Under the pieces are notes generated by a model that was given only the letters and a program-made list of their open reading frames with translations, was not told the DNA's origin and did not search any database. From Aphanothece sp. CMT-3BRIN-NPC111 (GTDB taxonomy: Bacteria; Cyanobacteriota; Cyanobacteriia; Cyanobacteriales; JAHHGU01), in NCBI GenBank assembly GCA_019359765.1, contig JAHHGU010000012.1:1-64000 (forward strand): a stretch of 64,000 bases of DNA, written 5' to 3'. Shown piece after piece: positions 39,220 to 48,411 of this stretch. Positions within the stretch are counted from its first letter, which is position 1; each line of letters begins with the position of its first letter. The position numbers were made by a program, and so were the translations under genes.

Positions 39220-39339
39220 CCAGTTGTGGGGGGGTGACTTGCTGCAAGCCACTGGTTGCGATCGCCCTACACAGAATTGTAGTATGAAGAGTTCTAGCTT
39301 ATCCTCACTTGTTCTGGATTTGTACCAGAAAAAAAGACT

Positions 39340-39798
39340 ATGGCGAAACGTGTGCAATTAGTTTTGAATCAAGATGTCAGCAAGCTGGGAAAAACTGGTG
39401 ACTTAGTAGAAGTTGCTCCCGGCTATGCTCGTAATTATCTAGTACCACAAGGGATGGCAGTTCGAGCCACTGCTGGCCTCCTTAAACAAGTCGAAAGGCG
39501 CAGAGAGAAAGAGCGGCTACGTCTGTTAGAAGAAAAAGAGCAAGCTCAAACACGTAAGACGGCTTTGGAAAGCGTGGGCAGCTTCACCATCCGCAAACAG
39601 GTAGGTGAAGGGGACGCGATTTTTGGAACCGTCACCGACCCAGAAGTGGTTGCAGCCATTCTGGAAGCAACTAATCAGGAGATAGACCGACGGGGTATTA
39701 CACTACCCGATATTCACAAGACTGGAGTTTACAAGGCTGAGATCAAGCTACATCCTGAAGTCACAGCGGTTGTAAATATTGAGGTTTTGCCCCTCTAG
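39340..39798 (+). CDS. rplI: 50S ribosomal protein L9
   Basis: 152 residues. N-terminal rRNA-binding domain ([30 protein letters not shown]), long connecting helix at about 45-75 ([20 protein letters not shown]) and C-terminal domain ([17 protein letters not shown], ending [11 protein letters not shown]). Complete and of normal length. It stands just before dnaB, a common rplI-dnaB arrangement. Confidence 0.97.
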   Translation: MAKRVQLVLNQDVSKLGKTGDLVEVAPGYARNYLVPQGMAVRATAGLLKQVERRREKERLRLLEEKEQAQTRKTALESVGSFTIRKQVGEGDAIFGTVTDPEVVAAILEATNQEIDRRGITLPDIHKTGVYKAEIKLHPEVTAVVNIEVLPL

Positions 39799-39822
39799 GT
39801 ATCAGCTAATAGTTAGTAGTAG

Positions 39823-39898
39823 GGGCACGGCAGTGCCGTGCCCGCACAGTTGTTAGTAGGCACATCGAACCACTAACCACTAACCACTAACCACTAAC
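39823..39898 (+). repeat. Hairpin and CACTAAC tandem repeat between rplI and dnaB
   Basis: 39823-39843: GGGCACGGC pairs with GCCGTGCCC over an AGT loop. 39871-39898: four CACTAAC heptamers. Both are dispersed cyanobacterial repeat types; the array directly precedes dnaB. Confidence 0.75.
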
Positions 39899-39910
39899 AA
39901 TGCCTTTTTT

Positions 39911-41863
39911 ATGGCTAACGAACTTAATTTTCAAGCTTCCGAGCGTAGCCTGCCGCCTCAAAACGTTGATGCCGAGGAAGCGGTTTTAGGCGGCATTCTG
40001 CTAGATCCAGAAGCCATTGGCCGCGTAACTGACCAACTGCTTCCAGAAGCCTTATATATCCGCGCCCACCAAGAAATCTATCGAGCCGCATTAGCCCTGC
40101 ACAGCCAAGGCAAACCGACGGACTTGATGAGCGTCACCACATGGCTGTATGACCACGAGAAACTAGAAAATGTTGGTGGTCAAAGTAAATTAGCGCAGTT
40201 GGTAGAGCGCACTGTCAGCGCGGTCAATATTGACGGTTTAGCGGCGCTAGTGATGGACAAGTACGTGCGCCGTCTGTTAATTAAGGCTGGCAACGAAATT
40301 GTCCACCTAGGTTACGAGACAGCCACAGAGCTAGAAACAGTCCTCGACCAAGCAGAACAGAAAATTTTTAGCCTTACCCAGACGCGCCCCCAGGTGGGTC
40401 TGGTTCCCATCTCTGATACCCTCGTATCCACGTTTCAGGAGCTTGAAAGCCGTAATAATCAGGACGTGGCGCTGCCCGGTCTTCGCTGTGATTTTTATGA
40501 CCTAGATGGGATGACTGGTGGTTTTCAGCCTTCTGACTTGATTATTGTGGCTGGTCGTCCGTCAATGGGAAAGACGAGTTTTGCTATTAATATCGCTAAT
40601 AAAATCGCGGAATTACACAAATTACCAGTTGCTATTTTTAGCCTGGAAATGTCCAAAGAACAGCTAGTGCAGAGGCTACTGTCTACTGAGGCTAAGATTG
40701 AAAGCAACCGTCTGCGGGCAGGACGGATTACTCAAAATGAGTGGGAATCTCTGAGTAGTGCCATTGGCATTTTATCGGAACTGCCGATCTTTATTGACGA
40801 TACCGCAAACATTACGATGGCTCAAATGCGATCGCAGGCGCGGCGTCTTCAGGCAGAACAAGGTGGGAAGTTAGGATTAATCTTGCTGGATTATTTGCAA
40901 TTGATGGAAGGAGGCGGCGACAATCGGGTACAAGAGTTATCAAAAATTACGCGGCAGCTCAAAGGTTTAGCCCGCGAACTCAATGTGCCCATTATTGCTC
41001 TGTCTCAGCTAAGTCGGGGAGTGGAAGCCCGCAATAACAAACGACCGATGATGTCAGATTTGAGAGAGTCGGGATGTCTAACTGGCGACAGTCTAGTTAC
41101 ATTAGCAGACAGTGGCCTACAAGTGCCGATTCGTGAATTAGTCGGGAAATCAGGTTTCCCGGTTTGGGCACTCAACGAAGTCACGATGAAGTTAGAACGC
41201 GCAGTTGTTAGCAATTCCTTTTCAACAGGTATAAAGCCTGTCTTTCAACTAAAAACTCGTCTTGGACGTACTATCCGAGCTACTGGCAATCACAAGTTTC
41301 TCACCATTCATGGCTGGAAGCGCCTTGATGAGTTAGAGTCTGAGGAGCGCATTGCTCTTCCTCGCTGCTTACCAAGTCCATCTGTGCAGTATATGAGTGA
41401 TGCTGTTCCAGCAATGGAGCAGGGTGGTCTAACTACACCTCAGATGCAAGCTCAGCTTGGTAATATATATTGTGGTACAAGTCTTTACAAACAGAATCTA
41501 AGCCGTGAACGAGCCGCCAGGTTAGCTACCGTTGTCAAATCTGATGCGCTTGCTCTCTTATCTACAAGTGATGTTTACTGGGATGAAATTGTCTCAATAG
41601 AAGCTGATGGTGAAGCTAAAGTTTACGATTTAACTGTTCCCAGTTTTCATAATTTTATTGCTAATAATATAGTGGTTCATAATTCGATTGAGCAGGATGC
41701 CGATTTAGTGATCATGCTTTATCGCGACTGCTACTATAACCCCGACTCTCCAGATAGAGATATTGCCGAAATAATAGTAACTAAACATAGAAATGGTCCT
41801 ACAGGAACTATTAAACTTTTGTTTAATCCAGAATATACAGAATTTAAAAATTTGGCTAGATAA
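39911..41863 (+). CDS. dnaB: Replicative DNA helicase DnaB with intein
   Basis: 650-residue precursor; the spliced helicase would be 447 residues. N-extein 1-388: N-terminal collar domain (PQNVDAEEAVLGGILLD) and RecA-type motor with Walker A GRPSMGKTSF, Walker B LILLDYLQLM and the DRESG-type loop before the insertion. Intein 389-591. C-extein 592-650 resumes at SIEQDADLVIMLYRD and ends in FNPEYTEFKNLAR. It unwinds DNA at the fork with DnaG. The intein sits in the conserved LRESG/S(I/V)EQDAD site used by other cyanobacterial DnaB inteins. All motor motifs are retained after removal. Confidence 0.95.
   Translation: MANELNFQASERSLPPQNVDAEEAVLGGILLDPEAIGRVTDQLLPEALYIRAHQEIYRAALALHSQGKPTDLMSVTTWLYDHEKLENVGGQSKLAQLVERTVSAVNIDGLAALVMDKYVRRLLIKAGNEIVHLGYETATELETVLDQAEQKIFSLTQTRPQVGLVPISDTLVSTFQELESRNNQDVALPGLRCDFYDLDGMTGGFQPSDLIIVAGRPSMGKTSFAINIANKIAELHKLPVAIFSLEMSKEQLVQRLLSTEAKIESNRLRAGRITQNEWESLSSAIGILSELPIFIDDTANITMAQMRSQARRLQAEQGGKLGLILLDYLQLMEGGGDNRVQELSKITRQLKGLARELNVPIIALSQLSRGVEARNNKRPMMSDLRESGCLTGDSLVTLADSGLQVPIRELVGKSGFPVWALNEVTMKLERAVVSNSFSTGIKPVFQLKTRLGRTIRATGNHKFLTIHGWKRLDELESEERIALPRCLPSPSVQYMSDAVPAMEQGGLTTPQMQAQLGNIYCGTSLYKQNLSRERAARLATVVKSDALALLSTSDVYWDEIVSIEADGEAKVYDLTVPSFHNFIANNIVVHNSIEQDADLVIMLYRDCYYNPDSPDRDIAEIIVTKHRNGPTGTIKLLFNPEYTEFKNLAR
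41075..41683 (+). other. DnaB mini-intein (203 residues)
   Basis: Starts with Cys389 (CLTGDSLVTL, block A). Block B is TGNHKFLT with the conserved His. Block F is VYDLTVPSFHNF, block G ends IVVHN, and Ser follows as the +1 residue, so all splicing residues are present. No LAGLIDADG or other endonuclease motif is seen in the middle (about 100-145 of the intein), which is short. This is a splicing-only mini-intein, presumably derived from a homing form. Confidence 0.9.
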
Positions 41864-41901
41864 GAAATAAATACACAGTGAACACGCTTGCGTCCTACGG
41901 A

Positions 41902-41931
41902 CAGGCTACGCCCACGCGTGGGCGTAGCCTG
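41902..41931. repeat. Perfect 30-base palindrome after dnaB
   Basis: CAGGCTACGCCCACG followed by its exact complement CGTGGGCGTAGCCTG. A typical small dispersed palindrome of cyanobacterial genomes; not a terminator, as no T run follows. Confidence 0.8.
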
Positions 41932-42023
41932 CAAGAGCGCCTTTCCCAGCGAAATGTTTTATCTTAGGTGAAGTTAGCGTAAGCAGAGTATTTCAATGCT
42001 CGTAATAACTCAGGAAAAAAACA

Positions 42024-42713
42024 GTGAGCTTTAAACTTGAGAACGTTGTTCCTTGGGGTCGCTCAATGCAGGAATACATCAGGATGTTTAACCTAACACC
42101 TGACGACTTCCATCTGACGATTCTAGATTGCGCTGGTGGCCCTGCTAGCTTCAATGCCGAAATGACCCGCCAAGGGTATAAAGTTATCTCCTGTGACCCA
42201 ATCTATCAGTTCACCGCCAGCGAAATTGACCAGCGTATCCAGGAAACTTACCAAAAAATAATTGATGGTGTTCAAGCAACCCAAGAAAACTACGTTTGGC
42301 AGGATATCCAGTCACCAGAACAACTATGCCAGATCAGAATGGCAGCTATGCAGCAATTTTTGGAGGATTTGCCGAGGGGAATTCAAGAAGGACGCTATGT
42401 AACATCTGAGTTACCCGTCTTGCCCTTCAACACTAAGCAGTTTGATTTGGCTGTTTGCTCTCACTTCCTGTTTACCTATTCAAATCTGCTCTCAGAAGAC
42501 TTTCATCTTGCTTCCATATTAGAAATGTGCCGCGTTGCTGCTGAGGTGCGGGTTTTTCCCCTGTTGTTAAACTTCTCCGAGGAGGTATCCTCTGTGCTTG
42601 AGCCGGTGATAAATGAATTAAAAGCGCGAAGTTACAGGGTGGAAATAAAGCAGGTGCCCTATGAGTTTCAAAAAAGCGGCAACCAAATGTTGCGTGTATT
42701 TCCGCCAGTGTGA
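42024..42713 (+). CDS. SAM-dependent methyltransferase-like protein
   Basis: 229 residues, GTG start with AGGA ten bases upstream. Rossmann-type SAM pocket: motif I TILDCAGGPASFNAEM, acidic motif VISCDPIYQF, motif IV with FDLAVCSHFLFTY. The C-terminal part has LASILEMCRVAAEVRVFP. This matches the cyanobacterial SAM-methyltransferase type that lacks an assigned substrate. It lies downstream of dnaB beyond a palindromic repeat, so probably its own unit. Confidence 0.7.
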   Translation: MSFKLENVVPWGRSMQEYIRMFNLTPDDFHLTILDCAGGPASFNAEMTRQGYKVISCDPIYQFTASEIDQRIQETYQKIIDGVQATQENYVWQDIQSPEQLCQIRMAAMQQFLEDLPRGIQEGRYVTSELPVLPFNTKQFDLAVCSHFLFTYSNLLSEDFHLASILEMCRVAAEVRVFPLLLNFSEEVSSVLEPVINELKARSYRVEIKQVPYEFQKSGNQMLRVFPPV

Positions 42714-42818
42714 ACTAACCCCGCACCTACAAAACAAGCCGAAAAGAGCGATCGCATCACGTAGATTAATAGAGGCTTGTTGCAAATTCACCAAGCAGAT
42801 GCACGCAGCCTCGCGCAG

Positions 42819-43226
42819 CTACAGCGCTTCTACTGGTGCTGGTTCCCAAACTTCCCCGTATTGCTCCTGTAGTGCCTGCCATGCTTCCACTTGCCCCGGT
42901 TCGTATTCACCCGGCTTGCCCCACTGCAAGAATAAGCTTAACGCTGGCTGCTCTTGCTCATCCAGAAAGCGAATCGCGTATGTGGTAAAGTTACCTCGTT
43001 TCGACTCACCCGTTTCAAATTTCACCCGCTTGATAGCATCCATATTCAGGTGAAACTCGAAAATGTCGGTGTGCATATTGGCGTACTTGCCTTTAGGTAA
43101 CTCTGCATAAAACAGCTTGCGAATTGAGCCGCGTGCTTCTAAAACAGCAGCACTACTCGTCACAATCAAACGCAGCGTTCCCAAAGTCTCGCAGGTTTCC
43201 AAAAATTCTTTCAGAGTAGCAGTCAT
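42819..43226 (-). CDS. ChuX/HutX-like haem-associated protein
   Basis: 135 residues, soluble, no signal peptide. The body (RLIVTSSAAVLEARGSIRKLF, IFEFHLNMDAIKRVKFETGE, YAIRFLDEQEQPALSLFLQWG) resembles the HutX/ChuX half-domain of HemS-type haem carriers, as annotated for similar cyanobacterial proteins. A haem-ligand residue cannot be fixed from this alone. It converges with the methyltransferase gene. A haem-handling role is inferred. Confidence 0.55.
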   Translation of the reverse strand: MTATLKEFLETCETLGTLRLIVTSSAAVLEARGSIRKLFYAELPKGKYANMHTDIFEFHLNMDAIKRVKFETGESKRGNFTTYAIRFLDEQEQPALSLFLQWGKPGEYEPGQVEAWQALQEQYGEVWEPAPVEAL

Positions 43227-43330
43227 AAGTAGTTATTAGTTGTTAGTTGTTAGTAGCCAATTACCTCTAGATTAAAACAGGGTTGGGTAACGGCTGTCAT
43301 TAGTGGTTTAGAAGCATCTACGACTTCTAA

Positions 43331-43546
43331 CCTATCCGAAAAGTTGATTAAAGATGTTTTTACCGCTTTATGAAGCAGATATACACAGCCGATAGCAGAT
43401 ATTTGCTCTACCAAAACTATTTTTATGATAGGCTATCATAGCCTATTTTTATTGCATTTGTTTCAGTGACCCAATAAATACTGCTATCTGTGTTCATCTG
43501 TGTTTATCTGTGGTTAAAAATATCTTAAAATCACTTTTCAGATAGG
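43331..43546. repeat. MITE-like element with about 31-base inverted ends
   Basis: 216 bases. The left end CCTATCCGAAAAGTTGATTA plus AAGATGTTTTTA mirrors the right end TAAAAATATCTT plus AAAATCACTTTTCAGATAGG with few mismatches. An inner ATGATAGGCTATCATAGCC palindrome lies near the centre. The left half matches 36860-36968. No open frame. It fills most of the gap between the ChuX-like gene and phoH. Confidence 0.7.
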
Positions 43547-43576
43547 CTCTTAGTATTGAAACAATCGTTGCACCCT

Positions 43577-44533
43577 TTAAGTTTCATGCTGCTCATAGGC
43601 AGCCACAATTCGTTCCACTATAGGATTGCGGACGACATCTGTTTTAGAGAGATAGCAGAAAGCAATGCCTTCTACAGATTGCAATATTTTCTGAGCCACG
43701 ACTAATCCAGACGCTTGGTTAGCGGGCAAATCTGTTTGGGTAATGTCGCCAGTAACAACCATACGAGAGCGAAACCCCAGGCGAGTTAACACCATCTTCA
43801 TCTGTGCTGGAGTCGTATTTTGCGCTTCATCCACAATCACAAAGGAGTTACTGAGAGTGCGACCCCGCATATAAGCTAAGGGAGCAACTTCAATGACACC
43901 GCGTTCGATCAGGCTGGGAATTTTTTCCGCGTCGATGAATTCATATAGGGCATCGTAAAGGGGGCGCAGGAACGGATCGACCTTCTGCTGCAAGTCCCCA
44001 GGTAAAAAGCCTAACTTTTCACCCGCTTCCACTGCTGGTCGCGTCAGAATTAACCTTTCGTACTCGTCATTCAGCAAAGCCTTAACTGCCAGAACCGCGG
44101 CCAGGAAAGTTTTTCCCGTGCCCGCAGGGCCAATAGAGAAGGTGAGGTCGTGGGAGCGTACTGCCTGGATATACTGCCACTGGGGAATGGTTTTGGCGCG
44201 GATTTCTTCACCGCGACGAGTTCGCGCTAGAATATGCTCTTGCATATCCTGCAAGTCTTCCTGGCGTCCAGTATCCAACGCATAATAAGCGGTGCGAATA
44301 TCCACCTTAGAGATGCGCTTACCTTCTTTCCAGAATGATTGGAGCGATCGCACTATCTCGTAAGTACGTTCAACTTGTTTGGGGGTTCCAGAAATTAGCA
44401 GTTCTTGCCCCCGCAGCACTAGAGTGGCACCCGTGTGCCGCGACAGGGTTTTGAGATTTTCTTCACGGACTCCTGCTAAGGCGATCGCGCTCTCATTACT
44501 CGATAGTTGAATTGTCTTTGATGCCTCTGTCAT
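43577..44533 (-). CDS. phoH: PhoH-family ATPase (YbeZ type)
   Basis: 318 residues. N-terminal KH-like segment to about 100, then an ATPase with Walker A SIGPAGTGKTFLA and Walker B SFVIVDEAQNTTPAQMKMVLTRLG, and a VVTGDITQTDLP motif. PhoH/YbeZ proteins associate with ribosome and RNA maturation (often with YbeY). Here it is the last gene of the minus-strand group ffh-rpsP-khpA-rpsU-phoH, which fits an RNA/translation role. The spacing to rpsU (about 180 bases) suggests a separate promoter. Confidence 0.92.
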   Translation of the reverse strand: MTEASKTIQLSSNESAIALAGVREENLKTLSRHTGATLVLRGQELLISGTPKQVERTYEIVRSLQSFWKEGKRISKVDIRTAYYALDTGRQEDLQDMQEHILARTRRGEEIRAKTIPQWQYIQAVRSHDLTFSIGPAGTGKTFLAAVLAVKALLNDEYERLILTRPAVEAGEKLGFLPGDLQQKVDPFLRPLYDALYEFIDAEKIPSLIERGVIEVAPLAYMRGRTLSNSFVIVDEAQNTTPAQMKMVLTRLGFRSRMVVTGDITQTDLPANQASGLVVAQKILQSVEGIAFCYLSKTDVVRNPIVERIVAAYEQHET

Positions 44534-44711
44534 GCTCGCATTTGCTCCCTCCTAAAAATTTTTCTCAATTGCGAAAAGACGCCTGACTGCAAGCTCGCGA
44601 TCGCTGTCCTTTCAGGCGTCCTCTTTCCGCAAGGTAAAAGGCAAATACTTTGAGATTTTTCCTTTTTCGTTCAATGATAGTACCCACAGGTGATGCAGAG
44701 TGGGGACTTGG

Positions 44712-44900
44712 CTACAAATCTCCAAAAGAGTAACCACGCTTGCGGGAGGCTTCCGCTTTGTGTTTGCGGCGGAGGCTAGGCTTTTCGTATCGTTCGCGGC
44801 GTTTGACTTCAGACAAAATTCCCGCCTTCTGAATTTTCTTTTTGAAACGTTTTAACGCCGAATCAATCGATTCGTTTTCACCCAAACGTACTTCTGCCAC
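44712..44900 (-). CDS. rpsU: 30S ribosomal protein S21
   Basis: 62 residues: [20 protein letters not shown] start, basic centre [19 protein letters not shown], as usual for S21. Small-subunit protein near the platform, needed for initiation. In cyanobacteria rpsU transcripts are cold- and stress-responsive, but no regulatory element is visible here. AGGAGG lies a few bases before the start (complement of CCTCC near 44912). Confidence 0.95.
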   Translation of the reverse strand: MAEVRLGENESIDSALKRFKKKIQKAGILSEVKRRERYEKPSLRRKHKAEASRKRGYSFGDL

Positions 44901-44985
44901 TCGCTATTTGTCACCTCCTGAACTGAATCATAAATTATACTGCACACGCTTATAAACTTCGTTCATGATTGTTAGTTTTTCTGGG

Positions 44986-45022
44986 TTAGTAGTTAGTAGG
45001 AAAATTATCTACTAACTACTAA
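44986..45022. repeat. TTAGTAG heptamer inverted repeat
   Basis: TTAGTAGTTAGTAG faces CTACTAACTACTAA over a nine-base spacer. A heptamer-type repeat between khpA and rpsU; it could form a stem of about 14 pairs but lacks a T run. Confidence 0.65.
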
Positions 45023-45068
45023 CTACTAAAAGTCCAACGGAAACTATATAGCCCCATTTTGCCTTAAT

Positions 45069-45482
45069 TTAAGCTCTACGGGGAGGGGAGCTAGAACCAG
45101 GTCTGGGGGATGAAGACGGGCGAGGTAGAGGTGGGGCTTTTCTAGGAGCTGGTTTATCTTCATAGGTGCCCTCTCGCTCAGCAGCAGCCGTATGGCTACC
45201 GTATATATCGAGATAAACTGATTGACTGGCACAGGCAGCAGATGCTTCAATCACCATCCGAATTGCCTGAATATTGCGCCCACCGCGACCAAACACACGT
45301 CCCTTATCTTCTCCTTCAAAAGCCACCCGAATCCATACCCGCGATCTACCGTTTGACATCTCGCAATCTACGCTCAGCGCTTCCGGTGAATCTAAAAATG
45401 GTTCCACCAGAAATCGCACCAGTTCCCCGTAGTCTGGACTAGTGCCTTGAGGTTGGGAAGAGCGCACCGTTGGCTCAGGCAC
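45069..45482 (-). CDS. khpA: KH-domain RNA-binding protein KhpA
   Basis: 137 residues from a GTG at 45482. An ATG at 45545 is also open but lies deep within rpsP. The GTG overlaps the rpsP stop by eight bases, which suggests translational coupling. One KH domain: [20 protein letters not shown], then [18 protein letters not shown] (the GxxG loop is GRGG). The C-terminal tail is Pro/Ser/Arg-rich ([18 protein letters not shown]). KhpA-type proteins bind RNA broadly. It is placed as usual directly after rpsP. Confidence 0.88.
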   Translation of the reverse strand: MPEPTVRSSQPQGTSPDYGELVRFLVEPFLDSPEALSVDCEMSNGRSRVWIRVAFEGEDKGRVFGRGGRNIQAIRMVIEASAACASQSVYLDIYGSHTAAAEREGTYEDKPAPRKAPPLPRPSSSPRPGSSSPPRRA

Positions 45483-45723
45483 GGACTTGTTCAAAGACGT
45501 TGGCTTTTTCAAAAAGGCGACGCACAGTTTCTGTAGGCTGGGCACCCTCTTTTAGTCGCTTCACAATGCCTGGAACGTCCAGCCGAGTTTCATCAGTTCT
45601 AGGATTGTAAAAGCCCAGTTCTTCCAGAGGACGTCCATCCCGGCGTGCAGTGCTTTTAATAGCTACAATCCGGTAGCTGACTTCACGCTTTTTGCCGTAT
45701 CGCTTTAATCTGAGTTTAACCAT
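45475..45723 (-). CDS. rpsP: 30S ribosomal protein S16
   Basis: 82 residues: [19 protein letters not shown] start, [17 protein letters not shown]. Complete and of normal length. The stop overlaps the GTG start of khpA, consistent with one operon downstream of ffh. Confidence 0.96.
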   Translation of the reverse strand: MVKLRLKRYGKKREVSYRIVAIKSTARRDGRPLEELGFYNPRTDETRLDVPGIVKRLKEGAQPTETVRRLFEKANVFEQVRA

Positions 45724-45871
45724 GTTGAGAAATAATGCTTCTGTTTGATTTTAAGCTATTAGCGATTAGCTATTAGCTGTTTATTGGTTGAGAAGTTGAT
45801 ACACTATCGTAACACCGAAGTCAACCCAATTTTATTAAAAAAGCTAACAACCAACTGCTAACCGCTAATAG

Positions 45872-47311
45872 CTAAAGAGTACCAAAGCCCTTCTTTTTCT
45901 TGTCCTTTTTCTTTTTCTGTTTTGTGGGACCACCAGGGTAGCCACGCCAACCAGGTTGGGAAGAAGGATTGCCACTGCCCATACCACCAAACATCCCTGG
46001 CATTCCGGGCATTCCACCCTGACCCATTTGCTGCATGAGCGATCGCATTTTCGTGAAATCACTCACTAGCTTACTCACATCTGACTCCGCATAGCCAGAA
46101 CCACGGGCAACCCGACGCCTACGGCTAGGAGACCCAGATAGCACATCTGGATTCTGGCGCTCTTGACGTGTCATAGAGTTGATCATCGCTTCCGCTCGCT
46201 TCAGCTGGGTTTCTCCCTGCCGCAGCTGCTCATCCGATAACTTGCCCATCCCCGGAAGCATCTTCATCAGACCGCCGAGAGAACCCATGTTCTTCAGCAG
46301 CCGCATCTGCTTGAGGAAATCGGTGAAGTCAAACTTCGCCGCCAGGATTTTCTCCTGCATTTTCTCGGCGTCTACAAGGTCTATTTCCTCCTGGGCTTTC
46401 TCTACCAGTGTCAGGACATCCCCCATGCCGAGAATCCGCGATGCCATGCGGTCAGGATAAAAAGGTTGCAACGCCTCCACCTTTTCACCCACCCCGACAA
46501 ACTTAATCGGCTGACCGGAAATCCGCCGCACCGAAAGCGCTGCCCCCCCGCGAGTGTCTCCATCCAGCTTGGTGAGGATAGCGCCCGTGATGCCAATTTC
46601 TTCGTGGAAGGTGCGGGTGAGATTTGCCGCTTCCTGCCCGGTCATGGCATCCACCACCAGCAGCGTTTCGTGGGGTTGGACAGTTTCCTTGATGCGGACT
46701 AATTCCGCCATCATGGAGGAGTCAATTTGCAAGCGTCCAGCGGTATCGATAATCACGGTATCGACACCTGTTTCCCTGGCTCGTTCCACCCCCTGGCGGG
46801 CAATCTCTACGGGGTCAACGTCCGTACCGAGTTCAAACACGGGTACGTCAATTTGTTGCCCCAGCGTCACCAGCTGATCAATTGCCGCTGGTCGATAGAC
46901 GTCTGTGGCCACCAGAAGTGTACTACGGTCAGATTTACGCAGGTGCAAAGCCAGCTTAGCGGTGGCTGTTGTTTTACCAGTGCCCTGCAACCCAGCCATC
47001 AGTACAACGGTTGGGTTTGTTTCAGCTTGGGCTAGAGGGATGTTAGTTTCCCCCATTACCTGCATTAGCTCGTCGTAGACAATTTTGATGAATTGCTGAT
47101 CTGGTCGGACTCCAGCAATGACATCTGCTCCCAGTGCCTTGGCTTCGACCTCAGTGACAAAATCTTTGACCACCTGGAGATTAACATCTGCCGCCAACAA
47201 AGCGCGGCGCACTTCCCGCAGGGCGTCTTGGATGTTGGACTCTCGAATTTTGTCCTGACCCCGCAGTTTTTTCCAGGCACCTTCTAAATTTTCACCTAGG
47301 GTGTCAAACAT
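45872..47311 (-). CDS. ffh: Signal recognition particle protein Ffh
   Basis: 479 residues from the ATG at 47311; 27 upstream codons are open but not family-like. N domain, then GTPase with Walker A GLQGTGKTTATAK, DTAGRLQIDSSM, TKLDGDTRGGAALS; the methionine-rich M domain (MGSLGGLMKMLPGMGKL) binds 4.5S RNA and signal sequences. The tail is a Gly/Met/Pro stretch (GGMPGMPGMFGGM) ending with a lysine run. Targets membrane proteins, including thylakoid ones. The 4.5S RNA gene is not in the window. Confidence 0.96.
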   Translation of the reverse strand: MFDTLGENLEGAWKKLRGQDKIRESNIQDALREVRRALLAADVNLQVVKDFVTEVEAKALGADVIAGVRPDQQFIKIVYDELMQVMGETNIPLAQAETNPTVVLMAGLQGTGKTTATAKLALHLRKSDRSTLLVATDVYRPAAIDQLVTLGQQIDVPVFELGTDVDPVEIARQGVERARETGVDTVIIDTAGRLQIDSSMMAELVRIKETVQPHETLLVVDAMTGQEAANLTRTFHEEIGITGAILTKLDGDTRGGAALSVRRISGQPIKFVGVGEKVEALQPFYPDRMASRILGMGDVLTLVEKAQEEIDLVDAEKMQEKILAAKFDFTDFLKQMRLLKNMGSLGGLMKMLPGMGKLSDEQLRQGETQLKRAEAMINSMTRQERQNPDVLSGSPSRRRRVARGSGYAESDVSKLVSDFTKMRSLMQQMGQGGMPGMPGMFGGMGSGNPSSQPGWRGYPGGPTKQKKKKDKKKKGFGTL

Positions 47312-47434
47312 AAAGCGATTTTTTCTAACACGATCATCTTTACCTAGTATCGGACAGGGATTGCCAAACTGACGCGAGTAGCGATCGCGCATTGGCAGAT
47401 CGTCGCGCCTTTCTCCTCAATTAGCTTCGGAATC

Positions 47435-47455
47435 CCCCGTTTTATAAACGGGGGA
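47435..47455. terminator. Hairpin between ffh and the next minus-strand gene
   Basis: CCCCCGTTT pairs with AAACGGGGG over a three-base loop. It follows the 47461-47838 gene and could terminate it, but no T run follows; similar stems occur as repeats in cyanobacteria. Confidence 0.45.
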
Positions 47456-47460
47456 GGATA

Positions 47461-47838
47461 TCAACAGGCTTCCTCAATTAAATGGCGGCAGGCTTCCAAC
47501 CCCAGAGTAGGATTATGGCGATAGGCCGCCTCTGGAGTCCAGACACTCACGTTGCGATCTAATGCCACCCAGTAGATATATTCCACATCTGAGTCGTAAT
47601 TGAGACCTACACGCAAGTTAGAGAAATCATCCTCACAAATTTCATAGCCAAACCGGACAAGAATCTGAGCTGCTAAGCATCCAGGGGTATCCCGGTCTTC
47701 TCCGGAGCTTTCTCTTTCCTGCCAAAACTTCTGTATAAATCGCTTGAGAATGGGTAGCACCTTGTTGGGGTTGCCATTGCGGCTGGCGTAGATGATCACT
47801 GGGTTACCTTCTACAAGGATATGACAGGGGGTAGGCAT
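47461..47838 (-). CDS. Conserved small protein, function unknown
   Basis: 125 residues, AGGAGAT ribosome site. Soluble, no signal peptide. Features: an early VIIYASRNGNPNKVLPIL strand-helix, RFGYEICEDDFSNLRVGL and a YIYWVALDRNVSVWTPEAAY stretch. It resembles small acidic cyanobacterial proteins of unknown role; I cannot name a family. It reads toward ffh. Confidence 0.6.
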   Translation of the reverse strand: MPTPCHILVEGNPVIIYASRNGNPNKVLPILKRFIQKFWQERESSGEDRDTPGCLAAQILVRFGYEICEDDFSNLRVGLNYDSDVEYIYWVALDRNVSVWTPEAAYRHNPTLGLEACRHLIEEAC

Positions 47839-48022
47839 TTTTTGATCTCCTGGTTGTCTTAGCTATCTATTTAGTATGAGTTTGTCTGGTCGCTGCCAAT
47901 GGTGCAGATCCTGCTCTACACAGCTTTTTATTAAATTTTGTTAAAAAAGCCATTTTGTAATTTTAGATACAGAATTTATTTGTTATGCTAAGTACAGAAA
48001 TAAAAAACAGAGGGTTTAAGGA

Positions 48023-48223
48023 ATGTCTACTCAAGAACAAGCACGCGCCCTAATGATGCGTCATCATCACCTCATCAAGAATCGTCAGCAATCCATGCTG
48101 GGTCGTGCAGCGGTTGAAATCGGCCTTCCTGCTGAGGCTGCTGAGTATTGGAACCACATCCAAGGGCAGCCACATCCCAGCTTCCGGAGTAGCTATGACC
48201 GTAGCGGTGCCTCACTGAGCTAA
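48023..48223 (+). CDS. Small conserved protein, function unknown
   Basis: 66 residues, with TTAAGGA just before the ATG. Mostly helical (SMLGRAAVEIGLPAEAAEYW) and His-rich at the start (MMRHHHLIKNRQQ). No membrane segment or known domain. Likely a real gene because of the ribosome site and codon use. Confidence 0.55.
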   Translation: MSTQEQARALMMRHHHLIKNRQQSMLGRAAVEIGLPAEAAEYWNHIQGQPHPSFRSSYDRSGASLS

Positions 48224-48411
48224 GCTTAACGATATTAAGGAGCTATATCATAATTTAGTGTGATGTAGCTGGCAGAGGGGCGTAGCCACTCAATAAGGCA
48301 TCCAATAGTCTACTAGAGCAAATGAATCCATGTAAATCAGGGTGTTCTTCTCCAAAGAAGGCACCCTGAAATGTTTTGGGAACGGCTGTTAATTTTCACA
48401 CTTCGATCAAT

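Noticed and set aside
39911..41863. Frameshift or fusion in dnaB
   Set aside because: The extra 203 residues have full intein splicing blocks and one continuous frame.
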